Positions 16,111 through 25,276 of a stretch of DNA of 36,748 bases are shown one piece after another. Within the stretch, counting starts at the first letter, position 1. Each line of letters opens with the position of its first letter. The position numbers and the translations under genes were made by a program. Source of the stretch: Kitasatospora phosalacinea (GTDB lineage Bacteria; Actinomycetota; Actinomycetes; Streptomycetales; Streptomycetaceae); the NCBI RefSeq assembly GCF_000716545.1, contig NZ_JNWZ01000067.1, forward strand, positions 1 through 36,748. Direction: 5' to 3'. The notes below the pieces were generated by a model. It ran no database searches and was not told where the DNA came from. It saw nothing but the letters and a program-made list of their open reading frames with translations.

Positions 16111-18036
16111 TCAGCCGACGGCCGGAGCGGCCGGAGCCGACGGGGCGGCCGGGGCGGCCGGGGCCGCCGAAGCGTCGGGGGCCGCCGAGGGAGCGGGGAC
16201 GGGCGGGAGGAGGGTCGGGAGGACGGTCGGGTGCAGGGCCGCGACACCCCGGGCGTCGGCCAGCAGCAGCAGGCCGTCCGGCGTCAGGTCGGCGCCGCCC
16301 AGCGGCTCGGCGGAGAGGAACACCGCGACCTGCTCGCCCGCCCGGCCGTCCGCCCCCCGCGTCCACAGCCGCAGGTAGTCGCCACCGGTGCTGATCCCCA
16401 GCGGCGTGGCCGCCCGCTCCTCCTCGCTCAGCCGGGCCAACTCGTCGGCGGCCTCCACCGGTTCACCCGTCAGCGCGTCGTAGGCCGTCAACTCCGGCTC
16501 CCCGCCCGGCCGGTAGGCCACCAGCGCGGCGCCGCCGGCGGGCAGGACGGCCGCCGTGACCGCGCGGACCCCCGCCAGCGGCCGGGCCCAGAGCGTGCGC
16601 CACGGCAGCTCGAAGCCGAACTCCGGCGCGGGCCCGCCGTCCTGGCGGGCCCCGTGCTCCAGCAGCGCCGCCCGCAGCTCCGGGCCCAGCTCCTGCCGGA
16701 TGAACAGCGGTGCCAGCCGCAGCCAGGTCCGGGCCGGCGGCGGCAACTGGGCCCCGCCCGCGACCAGGTGCTCGACGGCGGCCCGCAACCGGACCTGCTC
16801 GGCGTGCAGCAGGAACCCCGGCTCCTCCAGCAGCCCCGGCAGCAGGCCGCCCTCCAGCGCGTGGCCGACGAGCTGTTCCCGGACGTACGGCGAAGCCTGC
16901 GCCCACCGGCCCGGGCCCTCTCCGTCGAGGGTGGCCAGCAGGGCGGTCGCCAGCCGGCGCCGCACCTCGCGGACGGTGCTGCCGAAACGCTCGCGCAGCT
17001 CCGCCGCCAGCGCCGGGTGCACGATCCGGACGGCCGGGGGCCGCCCCTCCGCCGTGATCAGGTCGAAGAACGGCAGCAGCAGGTGCCGGCCGCCCGCCAG
17101 GGCCGGACCGAGGTCCTTGCCCGCCACCGCCGAGGCCAGCGGCCCCCACAGTTCGAGCGGAAGCGGCTCACCGGCCCCCGCCAGGGCCAGCGGGGCGAGC
17201 AGCCGGCGCAGGGTCAGCTCGGTCACCCCGTGCAGCTCGGCCTGCAGGTCGAGCGCGTCGCCGACCGTGCGCGGCATCGGAGTCGGCCCGTCCGGCAGGC
17301 TGCGCGAGGACCAGGCGGCCAGCCGCACCACCAGCGGGCCGGACGCGGTGCGCGCCAACCGCGCGGCGTCCTCCGGACGCGGGAGGGAGACCTCGGCCTG
17401 CAGCAGCAGCCCCTCCTCGTCCCGCCACGGATCCCGGTCGAGGTCGATCACCAGCAGCTGGTCGGCGGGCAGCTCCTTCGCCAGCCGGTCCGCCTCGGCC
17501 CGGTCCACGTCCGCCAGCAGCCGCACCCCGGGCGCCAGCGCCAGCGGCCGCAGCACCTCCTCGGTGACCCGGCCCGGCTCGCCCAGGTCCGGCAGGACGC
17601 CCGCCCGGTCGGCGTCCGCGACCACGGCCGTCACCGGCTGCTCCGGCGACCCGATCCCGGCCAGCCGCCCGGCCAGCTCCTCCGCCCGGACGGCACCCGG
17701 AGCGAAGTGGTCGGCCACCAGCCAGCGCAGCTGGAGCGCCGTCAGCCCCGTGGCACCGAACACCGGCGGCGCGGGCAGCTCACCCGGCGGCACGGTCGTC
17801 GGGTCCAGCGCGGAGACGTCGAGCCGCTCCCGGTGGGACGGCTCGCAGAGCATCAGGAACCCGGTCAGCAACCGGGACCGGCCGCTGCCGGAATCACCCG
17901 TGATGAGCACCGTGCGGGGCGCACCGGCCCCGCCGGAGCGCCAGGCCGCCAGGGCGCGCAGTGCCACCGCCCGCCCGCCCAGGTACGGGTGCGGCTGGTA
18001 GGGCTGGTGGACGGTGGTGGGGCTGGAGTCGGTCAC
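16111..18036 (-). CDS. P-loop NTPase with C-terminal propeller-like remnant, partner of the SUKH/deaminase protein
   Basis: A 641-residue protein. After an N-terminal HPYLGGRAVALRALAAW segment, typical just before AAA/STAND ATPase cores, comes a P-loop GDSGSGRS at 47-54. It has Arg where the catalytic Lys is expected. A Walker B-like strand VTAVVADADRA is at 135-145, and LLVIDLDRD may be sensor 1. The middle is helical and Leu/Arg-rich, as in STAND signalling ATPases. From about 510 there are short strands resembling one or two beta-propeller blades (TAYDALTGEPVEAADE), ending in an Ala/Pro-rich disordered tail. GTG start at 18036. It is directly upstream of the deaminase/SUKH fusion gene and likely cotranscribed. 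Function unknown; ATP hydrolysis is uncertain given the Lys-to-Arg change. Confidence 0.7.
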   Translation of the reverse strand: MTDSSPTTVHQPYQPHPYLGGRAVALRALAAWRSGGAGAPRTVLITGDSGSGRSRLLTGFLMLCEPSHRERLDVSALDPTTVPPGELPAPPVFGATGLTALQLRWLVADHFAPGAVRAEELAGRLAGIGSPEQPVTAVVADADRAGVLPDLGEPGRVTEEVLRPLALAPGVRLLADVDRAEADRLAKELPADQLLVIDLDRDPWRDEEGLLLQAEVSLPRPEDAARLARTASGPLVVRLAAWSSRSLPDGPTPMPRTVGDALDLQAELHGVTELTLRRLLAPLALAGAGEPLPLELWGPLASAVAGKDLGPALAGGRHLLLPFFDLITAEGRPPAVRIVHPALAAELRERFGSTVREVRRRLATALLATLDGEGPGRWAQASPYVREQLVGHALEGGLLPGLLEEPGFLLHAEQVRLRAAVEHLVAGGAQLPPPARTWLRLAPLFIRQELGPELRAALLEHGARQDGGPAPEFGFELPWRTLWARPLAGVRAVTAAVLPAGGAALVAYRPGGEPELTAYDALTGEPVEAADELARLSEEERAATPLGISTGGDYLRLWTRGADGRAGEQVAVFLSAEPLGGADLTPDGLLLLADARGVAALHPTVLPTLLPPVPAPSAAPDASAAPAAPAAPSAPAAPAVG

Positions 18037-18564
18037 GTCGAGGGTTCTCCGGTACGAGGGCGGTCGGGAAGCGGTCGGTGCTCGGTGCTCGGGGGCGGGG
18101 GGCCAGTGGTCCAGTACTCGGTGTTCAACGGTCGCACCAGGTGGGGAAGGATTCCAGAGCGGCGCCCGGGACGCAGCTTCCTGCTTATCCGCCGTTCCCC
18201 GGCCGCCGGAGCCTTCTCGGCAGGTTCTTCACAGGGGCCGGGAAATCCTCACCGACCGCTGCCGTGTTCTTCCCCCCGCGCGGAGAGCGGCCGAGTCCGC
18301 CACGGTCCGTTGCGACACGACGCCCCCGTTGTCCCTGTCGTCCCCAGTGCGGACGTCCGTGCCGACATCCGTGCGGGCACCAACTCGGCCCTCCCCGGCC
18401 GACCTTGTCCACCGGACCGCAATGTTAGCCGATTGATGGCCTCGGCTTTGTCTTCCCTTTGCGACGCGGAGGCCCGCCGGTTCACGGGCGGGAACGCCTC
18501 GGCCGTGAACCGACGGGCCGTCGAAGGAACGCGAAGGGGAGCGGGAGGGGGATAGAGAGGAGGG
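18037..18564. other. 528-base intergenic region between ligase and NTPase genes
   Basis: No convincing gene. It contains the ligase terminator hairpin at 18471-18519 and must also hold the promoter of the NTPase/SUKH unit on the minus strand, which I could not define with confidence (TAACAT near 18423 is a weak -10 candidate). Base composition drops locally around 18360-18460. Confidence 0.5.
18471..18519 (-). terminator. Long hairpin terminator of the DNA ligase gene
   Basis: GGCCCG plus CGGTTCACGG (18471-18487) pairs with CCGTGAACCG plus CGGGCC (18503-18519), interrupted by a single C/A mismatch, around a 15-base loop. It lies 45 bases beyond the ligase stop codon. Confidence 0.75.
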
Positions 18565-20634
18565 TCAGACCGCGACGAGCAGGTGGTCGGCGACCAGGGC
18601 GGCGAACTCCTCCGGGCCGAGGACGCGGACGCCCAGCTCCTCGGCCTTCGCCCGCTTCGAACCCGCCTTCTCGCCGGCCACCAGCAGGGTGGTGCGCTTG
18701 GAGACCGAGGAGGACGCCTTGCCGCCGGCCCGCTCGATCAGCTCGTTCACCTCGTTGCGGGACAGCGCGGCCAGCGGGCCGGTCATGCTGCCCGTCACCA
18801 CCACCGCCTCGCCGGCCAGCGGGCCGCCCGCCGGTGCCTGCGCGACCCCGGCCGCGTCCGCCACGGGCGCGGGCACGGGCGCGGGCACGGGGAGGACCGG
18901 CTCGGTGACCCGGGTGCCCACGCCGAGCTCGGCCAGGCGGTCCAACAGGGCGGACAGCTCGGCGAGTTCGGAGACCACCAGGCGGGCCTTCTCCGGGCCG
19001 ATGCCCTCCACCGCCGCCAGGGTCCCGGCGTCCGCCGCCCGGATCGCCGCCATCGAGCCGAAGTGCGCCGCGATCCGCCGCGACATGCTGCGGCCGGTGC
19101 CGCGCACGCCCAGCGCGCACAGCACCCGGTTCAGCGGGCGGGTGCGGGCGGCGGCGATCGCCGCGAGCAGGTTGTCGGTGCTGGTGGCACCCATCCGCTC
19201 CAGCGAGAGCAACTGCTCGCGGGTCAGCGTGAACACGTCCGCCAGGTCGCGGACCAGACCGGCCTCCACCAGCTGCACCGCCCGGGTCGAGCCCAGGCCC
19301 TCGATGTCCAGCTGGTCGCGGCCCGCCGCGTAGATGATCGAGGCCACCAGCTGGCAGTTGCGGCCCCGCACGCAGCGCCAGCGCTGCTCGCCGGTGTCGA
19401 TCGCCTCCCCGCAGCGCGGGCAGGCGGTGGGGAAGACGATCGGCTGCTCGTCGCCGGTGCGCTCCTCCACCAGCGGGGCCTCCACCCGGGGGATCACGTC
19501 CCCCGCGCGGTAGACGAAGACCCGGTCGCCCAGCATCAGGCCGCGCCGCTCGATGTCGGCCGGGTTGTGCAGCGTCGCGAACGAGACCGTCACGCCGTCG
19601 ATCACCACCGGCTCCAGCACGGCGCGCGGCGCGATGACGCCCGTCCGGCCCACCGCCCACTCCACGCCCAGCAGCCTGGTCACCTTGTGCTCGGCCGCGA
19701 GCTTGCGGGCCACCGCCCAGCGCGGCGCCCGCGAACCGGAGCCGGCCTGCGCCTGGTCGGCCGCGTCGTCCGCCTTCACCACCACGCCGTCGATGCCGAA
19801 CGGCAGCGCGGCCCGCATCCCGGCGATCTCCTCGACCCGCCGCTGCACCTCCTCGACCGTCCCGCAGCGCAGCGGCGCGGCCGCCGTCGACGCCGCCGTG
19901 TTCGCCCCGAGCGCCGCCAGCCGCTCCAGCAGCGCGCTGTGCGTCGACTCCTCGCCCAGGCCCACCGCGTCGTACGCGAAGAACGTCAACTCGATCCGGT
20001 ACGGCCGGTCCTTGGCCCGCAGCGTGCCCGCCGCGCCGTTGCGCGGGTTGGCGAACGGCACCGCGCCGTGCGCCGTGCGGATCTCGTTCGCCAGCTCGAA
20101 CTGGGCGCGCGTCAGCAGCACTTCACCGCGCAGCTCGACGTCGACCGGCTCGGCGAGCCGGGCCGGCAGGCCCAGCACGTCGCCCGCGGTGTGCGTGATG
20201 TCCTCGCCCGCGAGGCCGTTCCCGCGGGTCAGCACCCGCCGCAGCGCGCCCGCCTCGTACCGGGCCGCGACCGCCAGCCCGTCCAGCTTCGGCTCCACGC
20301 ACCACCCGGCCGGCGCCCAACCCAGCCGGCGCTCCAACGAGGCCGCCCAGTCGGCGAGTTCCTCCCCCGAGAACACGTTGTCCAACGACAGCATCGGCAC
20401 GCTGTGCGGTACGTCCCCCTCCGCGGCGCCGCCCGCCACCTTCCCGGTCGGCGACTCGGCCAGCACCTCCTCCGGGTGCGCCTGCTCGTACGCCGCGATC
20501 GCCCGCGCCAGCGCGTCGTACTCGTCGTCCCCGAGCGTCGTCGTCCCGTCCCCGTAGTAGGCGGCGGCGGCCCGCGCGGCAGTGGCGACGGCGTCGGCGT
20601 AATCGCCGGAAGAGAGCAGATCGGCGTTGTTCAT
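18565..20634 (-). CDS. ligA: NAD-dependent DNA ligase, divergent (probably secondary) LigA
   Basis: A 689-residue LigA-type ligase that seals nicks using NAD+. The adenylation site is KLDG with Lys116 ([14 protein letters not shown]). The OB-fold region ([33 protein letters not shown]), the four-Cys zinc finger (CPRC, then C and C in [10 protein letters not shown]), helix-hairpin-helix repeats, and a C-terminal BRCT domain ([12 protein letters not shown]) are all present. Several motifs deviate from housekeeping Lig[12 protein letters not shown] in place of TRGDGxxGEDV, and a shorter Ia region. So I suspect a paralogue, with the main ligA elsewhere. The ATG at 20634 is chosen because GGAAGG is nine bases from it but directly abuts the earlier ATG. 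Confidence 0.9.
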   Translation of the reverse strand: MNNADLLSSGDYADAVATAARAAAAYYGDGTTTLGDDEYDALARAIAAYEQAHPEEVLAESPTGKVAGGAAEGDVPHSVPMLSLDNVFSGEELADWAASLERRLGWAPAGWCVEPKLDGLAVAARYEAGALRRVLTRGNGLAGEDITHTAGDVLGLPARLAEPVDVELRGEVLLTRAQFELANEIRTAHGAVPFANPRNGAAGTLRAKDRPYRIELTFFAYDAVGLGEESTHSALLERLAALGANTAASTAAAPLRCGTVEEVQRRVEEIAGMRAALPFGIDGVVVKADDAADQAQAGSGSRAPRWAVARKLAAEHKVTRLLGVEWAVGRTGVIAPRAVLEPVVIDGVTVSFATLHNPADIERRGLMLGDRVFVYRAGDVIPRVEAPLVEERTGDEQPIVFPTACPRCGEAIDTGEQRWRCVRGRNCQLVASIIYAAGRDQLDIEGLGSTRAVQLVEAGLVRDLADVFTLTREQLLSLERMGATSTDNLLAAIAAARTRPLNRVLCALGVRGTGRSMSRRIAAHFGSMAAIRAADAGTLAAVEGIGPEKARLVVSELAELSALLDRLAELGVGTRVTEPVLPVPAPVPAPVADAAGVAQAPAGGPLAGEAVVVTGSMTGPLAALSRNEVNELIERAGGKASSSVSKRTTLLVAGEKAGSKRAKAEELGVRVLGPEEFAALVADHLLVAV

Positions 20635-20977
20635 GACCGTCATCCTTCCGGCCGGTACTGACAGCCGACCGGATCGGACGGGTCAGTCGCGACCGGAGCG
20701 GCGCCGGGCGAGCAGGGAGCGGACGGCCGGCAGCGCGAGGCCCGCGAGGAGCGCCGCGCCGGCGGCCCGACCTCCCGCGCACCCGTCCGGTCCCCGCCCG
20801 TGCGCACCGTCACCACCGCCTCGCCCGGCCCGGGCGGGGCGCCCGCTCCGGCGGACGGGGGAGGCGTTCACCCGTTCGGCGGATCGGCAGCCATGACTCG
20901 CGCGGAATCGGGGAGGCGTCAGGGCGGCACCGTTCAGGTCCGACCCCGTGATCGACCCCGTGATGAGGAGAACCACC
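20635..20977. other. Divergent intergenic region between ligase and dps
   Basis: No gene recognised. It carries the promoters of two divergent genes, which I could not define. A minus-strand frame here encodes a possible hydrophobic C-terminus but lacks a plausible start. Immediately before dps the 12-mer CGACCCCGTGAT occurs twice in tandem (20941-20964). Confidence 0.4.
20941..20964 (+). repeat. Tandem 12-bp direct repeat before dps
   Basis: CGACCCCGTGAT is repeated exactly, 20941-20952 and 20953-20964, 14 bases before the GTG start of the Dps gene. It lies in the untranslated leader or supplies alternative in-frame GTG codons. Confidence 0.6.
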
Positions 20978-21559
20978 GTGGCCCGCTCCGCCAACCGCCC
21001 CGCCTACACCGTCCCCGGCCTGACCACCGAGCAGGGGGCGGAGCTGATCGCCGCGCTGCAGGGGCGGCTGAACGCGCTCAACGACCTGCACCTCACCCTG
21101 AAGCACATCCACTGGAACGTGGTCGGCCCGCACTTCATCGCCGTCCACAAGATGCTCGACCCCCAGGTCGACCGGGTGCGCCTGATGGCCGACGACGTCG
21201 CCGAGCGGATCGCCACCCTGGGCGGCGTCGCGTACGGCACGCCCGGGCGCCTGGTCGCCGAACGCGGCTGGGACGACTACAGCGTCGGCCGGGCCGACGC
21301 CATCGCCCACCTGGGCGCCCTCGACCTGGTCTACAACGGCGTCATCACCGAACTGCGCAACGCCGTCGAGCTGGCCGGCAAGATCGACCCCGCCACCGAG
21401 GACCTGCTCATCGAGCAGCTGCGCGACCTGGAGCAGTACCAGTGGTTCGTCCGCGCCCACCTGGAGAGCTCCAGCGGCACCCTCGCCACCGCGGGCGCCC
21501 CCACCGAGCAGCGCGCCGCCAAGAAGGCCGCCCGCAAGAGCACCAAGAACGCGGGCTGA
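20978..21559 (+). CDS. dps: Dps family DNA-binding ferritin-like protein
   Basis: A 193-residue miniferritin that would oxidise and store iron as a dodecamer and protect DNA in stress or stationary phase. The inter-subunit ferroxidase ligands are in LKHIHWNVVGPHFIAVHKMLDPQ, with acidic partners about 30 residues later (DDVAERIATLGG). The C-terminal tail is rich in Lys and Arg (RAAKKAARKSTKN), the type of tail that binds DNA in Dps proteins. GTG at 20978 is chosen because GAGGAG lies seven bases upstream; an ATG ten codons earlier lacks such a site. The gene ends at a strong hairpin and converges on bioD. Confidence 0.93.
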   Translation: MARSANRPAYTVPGLTTEQGAELIAALQGRLNALNDLHLTLKHIHWNVVGPHFIAVHKMLDPQVDRVRLMADDVAERIATLGGVAYGTPGRLVAERGWDDYSVGRADAIAHLGALDLVYNGVITELRNAVELAGKIDPATEDLLIEQLRDLEQYQWFVRAHLESSSGTLATAGAPTEQRAAKKAARKSTKNAG

Positions 21560-21574
21560 CCCACCGCACCCCCA

Positions 21575-21606
21575 CGGAGGCCGCCCCCGCCCGGGGGCGG
21601 CCTCCG
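21575..21606. terminator. Bidirectional terminator between dps and bioD
   Basis: GGAGGCCGCCCCC (21576-21588) pairs perfectly with GGGGGCGGCCTCC (21593-21605), extended by C21575-G21606, around a 4-base loop. It sits between convergent genes, 16 bases after the dps stop. Confidence 0.85.
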
Positions 21607-21646
21607 GCGCACCCGGGCGGCGGGGAGGCGCCGGGGCCGGGGTCCG

Positions 21647-22378
21647 TCAGGCGCTCCGGTGGGCGGCGGTGAAGGCGGCGGCGTCCCAGTCGCCGCCCAG
21701 GGTCGGGGCGAGGGCGGCGGCGGCGAAGGGGCGGAAGGTGGTGGAGGTGTGGGCGGCGGCGCCGGCCGGGAGGGCGCCGAGGAGGGGAGCGTCGGCGGCG
21801 GTGGGGAGGTCGGCGAGGTTGCAGCGGGTGGCCAGGTCGGGGGCGGCGGGCCAGCAGCCGATGACGACGCCGCGCAGCGGCAGGGCGCGGTGGCGCAGGG
21901 CCTCGGCGGTGAGGGCGGTGGCGTTCAGGGTGCCCAGGCCGGCCGCCGCGACGAGCAGGAACTCGACGTCCAGGCCGAGGTGCCGGCAGGCGGTCGCGAA
22001 GTCGGCCAGGGTGCGCCCCTGTTCGTCGTAGCGCACCAGCAGGCCGCCCGCGCCCTCGACCAGGACGGTGCGGTGGTCGGCGGCGAGCCCGGCCACCGCC
22101 TTGGCGACGTCCTCGGGGGCGAGGGCCGGCAGCCCGGCCCGGCGGGCGGCGGTCTCGGGGGCCAGCGGCTCGGGGTAGCGGGCCAGTTCGACCGGGCGCA
22201 CCAGCGGCCCGGCCAGCCGGGCCACCTCGTCCGCGTCCCCCGGCTCGTCCGGGCCGAGCCCGGTCTGGCCGGGCTTGAGCACCGCCACCGGTTCCGGGCA
22301 CAGCGCGGCGACCGCGGCGGTGGTCAGGGTCTTGCCGACCTCGGTGCCGGTGCCGGTGACGAACAGGACGGTGGACAT
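21647..22378 (-). CDS. bioD: Dethiobiotin synthetase BioD
   Basis: A 243-residue ATP-dependent enzyme that closes the ureido ring of 7,8-diaminopelargonic acid with CO2 to give dethiobiotin. The P-loop GTGTEVGKT is at residues 9-17. The substrate-binding KPGQTG follows, with VLVEGAGGLLVRYD as the typical carboxylate-binding stretch. It is the third gene of the bioB-bioA-bioD unit, starting 17 bases after bioA. ATG at 22378 marks the family N-terminus, although the frame is open upstream across bioA. Confidence 0.95.
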   Translation of the reverse strand: MSTVLFVTGTGTEVGKTLTTAAVAALCPEPVAVLKPGQTGLGPDEPGDADEVARLAGPLVRPVELARYPEPLAPETAARRAGLPALAPEDVAKAVAGLAADHRTVLVEGAGGLLVRYDEQGRTLADFATACRHLGLDVEFLLVAAAGLGTLNATALTAEALRHRALPLRGVVIGCWPAAPDLATRCNLADLPTAADAPLLGALPAGAAAHTSTTFRPFAAAALAPTLGGDWDAAAFTAAHRSA

Positions 22379-22395
22379 GGTGCGGTTCCTAGCTG

Positions 22396-23721
22396 CTAGC
22401 TGTGCGAGAGGGTGGAGGCGGCGGCCGCGGCGGCGACCGCCCGGCCGATCGCGGCGACGTCGGCGTCCTCGGTGACGAACGGCGGCATGGTGTAGATCAG
22501 GTCGCGGAACGGCCGCAGCCACACGCCCTGTTCGACCGCGGCCGCGGTCGCCGCGGCCATGTCGACCGGCGCGTCCAACTGCACCACGCCGATCGCGCCC
22601 AGCACCCGGACGTCGGCGACCCCGGGCTGCCCGGCGCACGGCGCGAGCGCGGTGTGCAGCGCGGACTCGATCCGCTTCACCTCGCCGCGCCAGTCCTGTT
22701 CCAGCAGCAGGTCGATCGAGGCGTTGGCGACGGCGGCCGCCAGCGGGTTCCCCATGAAGGTCGGGCCGTGCGCCAGCACCGGAACCTCGCCGCGCGAGAT
22801 GCCCTCGGCGACCCGGCCCGTGCACAGCGTCGCGGCCAGCGTCAGGTAGCCGCCGGTCAGCGCCTTGCCCAGGCACATCACGTCCGGGGCGACGCCCGCG
22901 TGGTCGGCGGCGAACAGTTCGCCGCTGCGGCCGAAGCCGGTGGCGATCTCGTCGAAGACCAGCAGCACGTCGTGCGCGTCGCACAACTCCCGTAGCACGC
23001 GCAGGTACTCGGGGGAGTGGAAGCGCATCCCGCCGGCGCCCTGCACCACCGGTTCGACGATCACGGCGGCCAGTTCGCCCGCGTGCCGCCCGATCAGCTC
23101 GGCCAGGTGCGCGACGTACGCGGGGTCGGCCGGGGCGTCGTACCCGGCGGGCGGCTCGGCGGCGAACAGCTGCCGGGGCAGCACCCCGCCCCACAGGTGG
23201 TGCATCCCGCCCTCGGGGTCGCACACCGACATCGGGTGGAAGGTGTCGCCGTGGTAGCCGCCGCGCCAGGTCATGACCCGGTGCTTCTCCGGCCGGCCGA
23301 GCGAGCGCCAGTACTGCAGGCACATCTTCAGCGCCACCTCGACCGAGACCGAACCGGAGTCGGCGAGGAAGACGTGCTGCAACGGCTCCGGCGTCAACTC
23401 GACCAGCTTGGCCGCCAGTTCGACGGCCGGACGGTGGGTGAGGCCGCCGAACATGACGTGGCTCATCGAGTCGAGCTGCCCGCGCACCGCCGCGTCCAGC
23501 ACCGGGTGCCGGTAACCGTGGACCGCCGCCCACCAGGACGACATGCCGTCGATCAACTCCCGCTGCCCGCCCACCGGTTCGGCCAGCCGCAGGCGCACGC
23601 CCGCAGCCGACTCCACCACGAGGGGCCGCGCCGTGCCCGGCATCGGGCCGTACGGGTGCCAGACGTGCGCCCGGTCCAGTTCGAGCAACCGGGCGGTGTC
23701 CGGGGTGTGCTGACGATCCAT
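22396..23721 (-). CDS. bioA: Adenosylmethionine-8-amino-7-oxononanoate aminotransferase BioA
   Basis: A 441-residue PLP-dependent class III aminotransferase that converts KAPA to diaminopelargonate using S-adenosylmethionine as amino donor. The BioA-specific start is [12 protein letters not shown], followed by [36 protein letters not shown] is the SAM-type PLP phosphate-binding region, [13 protein letters not shown] holds the PLP Asp, and [14 protein letters not shown] holds the Schiff-base Lys. The start overlaps the bioB stop by one base (TGATG), so translation is coupled. Confidence 0.96.
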   Translation of the reverse strand: MDRQHTPDTARLLELDRAHVWHPYGPMPGTARPLVVESAAGVRLRLAEPVGGQRELIDGMSSWWAAVHGYRHPVLDAAVRGQLDSMSHVMFGGLTHRPAVELAAKLVELTPEPLQHVFLADSGSVSVEVALKMCLQYWRSLGRPEKHRVMTWRGGYHGDTFHPMSVCDPEGGMHHLWGGVLPRQLFAAEPPAGYDAPADPAYVAHLAELIGRHAGELAAVIVEPVVQGAGGMRFHSPEYLRVLRELCDAHDVLLVFDEIATGFGRSGELFAADHAGVAPDVMCLGKALTGGYLTLAATLCTGRVAEGISRGEVPVLAHGPTFMGNPLAAAVANASIDLLLEQDWRGEVKRIESALHTALAPCAGQPGVADVRVLGAIGVVQLDAPVDMAAATAAAVEQGVWLRPFRDLIYTMPPFVTEDADVAAIGRAVAAAAAASTLSHS

Positions 23722-24947
23722 CAGGCGTTCGGGGCCAGTTCGGTGCCGGCGCCGCGACGGCGGACCCGGACCAGGTCGGTGCGCGCCTCGTCCTCGGAGG
23801 CCGTCGAGGCCGTCGAGGACGCGGCTTCGACGGCCTCCGGGGCCTCGCCGTGTCCGCCGCACGGGCCGCAACCGGTGCCGCAGCCACCGCCCGTCCCGCA
23901 GGCGCTCTCCTCCTGGTGGCCGCCGCAGCCGGCGGCGGCGCGGGCGCGGTGGCGGGGGAGGGTGGTCTCCGCGGCGCCCTCCACCTCGAAGCCGGCGTCC
24001 TTGATCATGTCGAGGTCGGCCTGTCCGGCCTGGCCCTCGCTGGTCAGGTAGTCGCCCAGGAAGATCGAGTTGGCGATGTGCAGGCCCAGCGGCTGCATCG
24101 AGCGCAGGTGCACCTCGCGGCCGCCGGCGATCCGCACCTCGATGTCCGGGCAGACGAACCGGACCATCGCCAGGATCCGCAGGCAGCGCTGCGGGGTGAG
24201 GTTCCACTCCTCGGCGAGCGGGGTGCCCTCGAACGGGATCAGGAAGTTCACCGGCACCGAGTCCGGGTCCAGCTCGCGCAGCGCGAACACCACGTCGACC
24301 AGGTCCTCGTCGCTCTCGCCCATGCCCGCGATCAGGCCCGAGCAGGCCGACAGGCCCGCGCCGTGCGCCTTGGCCACGGTGTCCACCCGGTCCGCGTAGG
24401 TGTGGGTGGTGGTGATGTCGCCGTAGGTGGCCTCGGAGGTGTTCAGGTTGTGGTTGTACGCGTCGGCGCCGGCCGCCTTCAGCCGCTCGGCCTGGTTGTC
24501 GGAGAGCAGGCCCAGGCAGGCGCACACCTCGACGTGCTCGTCCGCGCCCTTGATCGCCGCGATGGTGTCCGCGACCCGGTCGATGTCCCGGTCCGTCGGG
24601 CCGCGCCCGCTCGCCACCAGGCACACCCGCTTCGCCCCGCCCGCGACGCCCGCGGCCGCCGCCTCGGCGGCCTGGTCCGGCTTCAGCCAGGTGTACTTGA
24701 GGATCTCCGCCTTCGAGCCGAGGCGCTGCGAACAGTACGAGCAGTCCTCCGGGCACAGCCCGCTCTTCAGGTTCACCAGGTAGTTCAGCTTCACCCGGCG
24801 GCCGAACCACTGCCGGCGCACCCGGCCGGCGGCCGCGACCACCTCCAGCAACTGGTCGTCGGTGGTGGCCAGCACGGCCAGCGCCTCCTCCCGGGTGGGC
24901 GGTTCCCGGCGAAGGCCCTTGTCGGTCAGGATGTCGAGGAGGTCCAT
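23721..24947 (-). CDS. bioB: Biotin synthase BioB with Cys-rich C-terminal extension
   Basis: A 408-residue radical-SAM enzyme that inserts sulfur into dethiobiotin. The SAM cluster ligands are Cys65, Cys69 and Cys72 (CPEDCSYC). The ligands of the sacrificial 2Fe-2S cluster are all conserved: Cys109, Cys142, Cys202 and Arg277 (RIAGGRE), so it is the classical type. The core ends near residue 330. A further 78 residues hold five Cys (341, 350, 356, 360, 363), two His and many Gly, followed by an Ala/Ser/Glu linker and a basic end (VRVRRRG). This tail is absent from E. coli BioB and may hold a metal or Fe-S cluster. First gene of the biotin unit; the ribosome site is weak. Confidence 0.95.
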   Translation of the reverse strand: MDLLDILTDKGLRREPPTREEALAVLATTDDQLLEVVAAAGRVRRQWFGRRVKLNYLVNLKSGLCPEDCSYCSQRLGSKAEILKYTWLKPDQAAEAAAAGVAGGAKRVCLVASGRGPTDRDIDRVADTIAAIKGADEHVEVCACLGLLSDNQAERLKAAGADAYNHNLNTSEATYGDITTTHTYADRVDTVAKAHGAGLSACSGLIAGMGESDEDLVDVVFALRELDPDSVPVNFLIPFEGTPLAEEWNLTPQRCLRILAMVRFVCPDIEVRIAGGREVHLRSMQPLGLHIANSIFLGDYLTSEGQAGQADLDMIKDAGFEVEGAAETTLPRHRARAAAGCGGHQEESACGTGGGCGTGCGPCGGHGEAPEAVEAASSTASTASEDEARTDLVRVRRRGAGTELAPNA

Positions 24948-25025
24948 GGCCCGATCCTGCCCGCCCCGCCCCGGCGTCCGCCAGAGGGAACCCGCCAGAA
25001 GATCGCCCGCAGGCTGTGCGAGTTG

Positions 25026-25048
25026 TCACAGTGTCGCGGCTCACAGTG
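25026..25048. promoter_or_regulatory. Direct repeat, possible biotin-operon operator
   Basis: TCACAGTG occurs at 25026-25033 and 25041-25048, a 15-base period. The second copy, extended by one base, is the near-palindrome TCACAGTGA. It lies 79 bases upstream of bioB, a plausible place for a repressor. It does not match the BioR or BioQ consensus that I know. Confidence 0.35.
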
Positions 25049-25263
25049 ACCGCCCGGGCCCCTGGCCCGCGGGTTCGGGCGGCCGGGGGACTGCCGGCCG
25101 GGTCGGCCGGCGGGAGCGGGCGGCCGGGGTCGACCACGATTCGAGCGAGGGGCGTTCGTCGACCTCGGCGCCCGGGTCGGCGGGGGCGACGGGGTCGGCG
25201 GGCGGAAACGGTCCGAAGTGGGCGTGCGTCCGACCCGAAGGGAGGACAGTCTGATCAACTGCA

Positions 25264-25269
25264 TAGAAT
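25264..25269 (+). promoter_or_regulatory. -10 element implying a leaderless transcript
   Basis: TAGAAT fits the actinobacterial TAnnnT -10. The ATG at 25277 follows seven bases later, exactly where transcription would start, and no ribosome site is present. No good -35 is visible. Confidence 0.5.
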
Positions 25270-25276
25270 CTGCGCC

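Larger units (their letters stand above)
24948..25276. other. Divergent region between bioB and the membrane-anchored protein gene
   Basis: No gene seen. On the bioB side there is a direct repeat TCACAGTG-N7-TCACAGTG (25026-25048), and on the other side a -10-like TAGAAT. The rest is GC-rich and featureless. Confidence 0.5.

Noticed and set aside
15868..18555. An 895-codon plus-strand frame opposite the NTPase/SUKH unit
   Set aside because: No motif, and extreme Arg/Gln/Pro composition typical of antisense frames in GC-rich DNA.
18583..20661. A 692-codon plus-strand frame opposite the DNA ligase
   Set aside because: Mirror frame of LigA with no recognisable domains.
20683..20994. A minus-strand frame with a hydrophobic C-terminal stretch between ligA and dps
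   Set aside because: Its start would lie inside the dps coding region, and no internal start with a ribosome site was found.
23860..23950. GC-rich repeats near the 3' end of bioB
   Set aside because: Explained by the Gly/Cys-rich coding tail of BioB rather than by a separate element.
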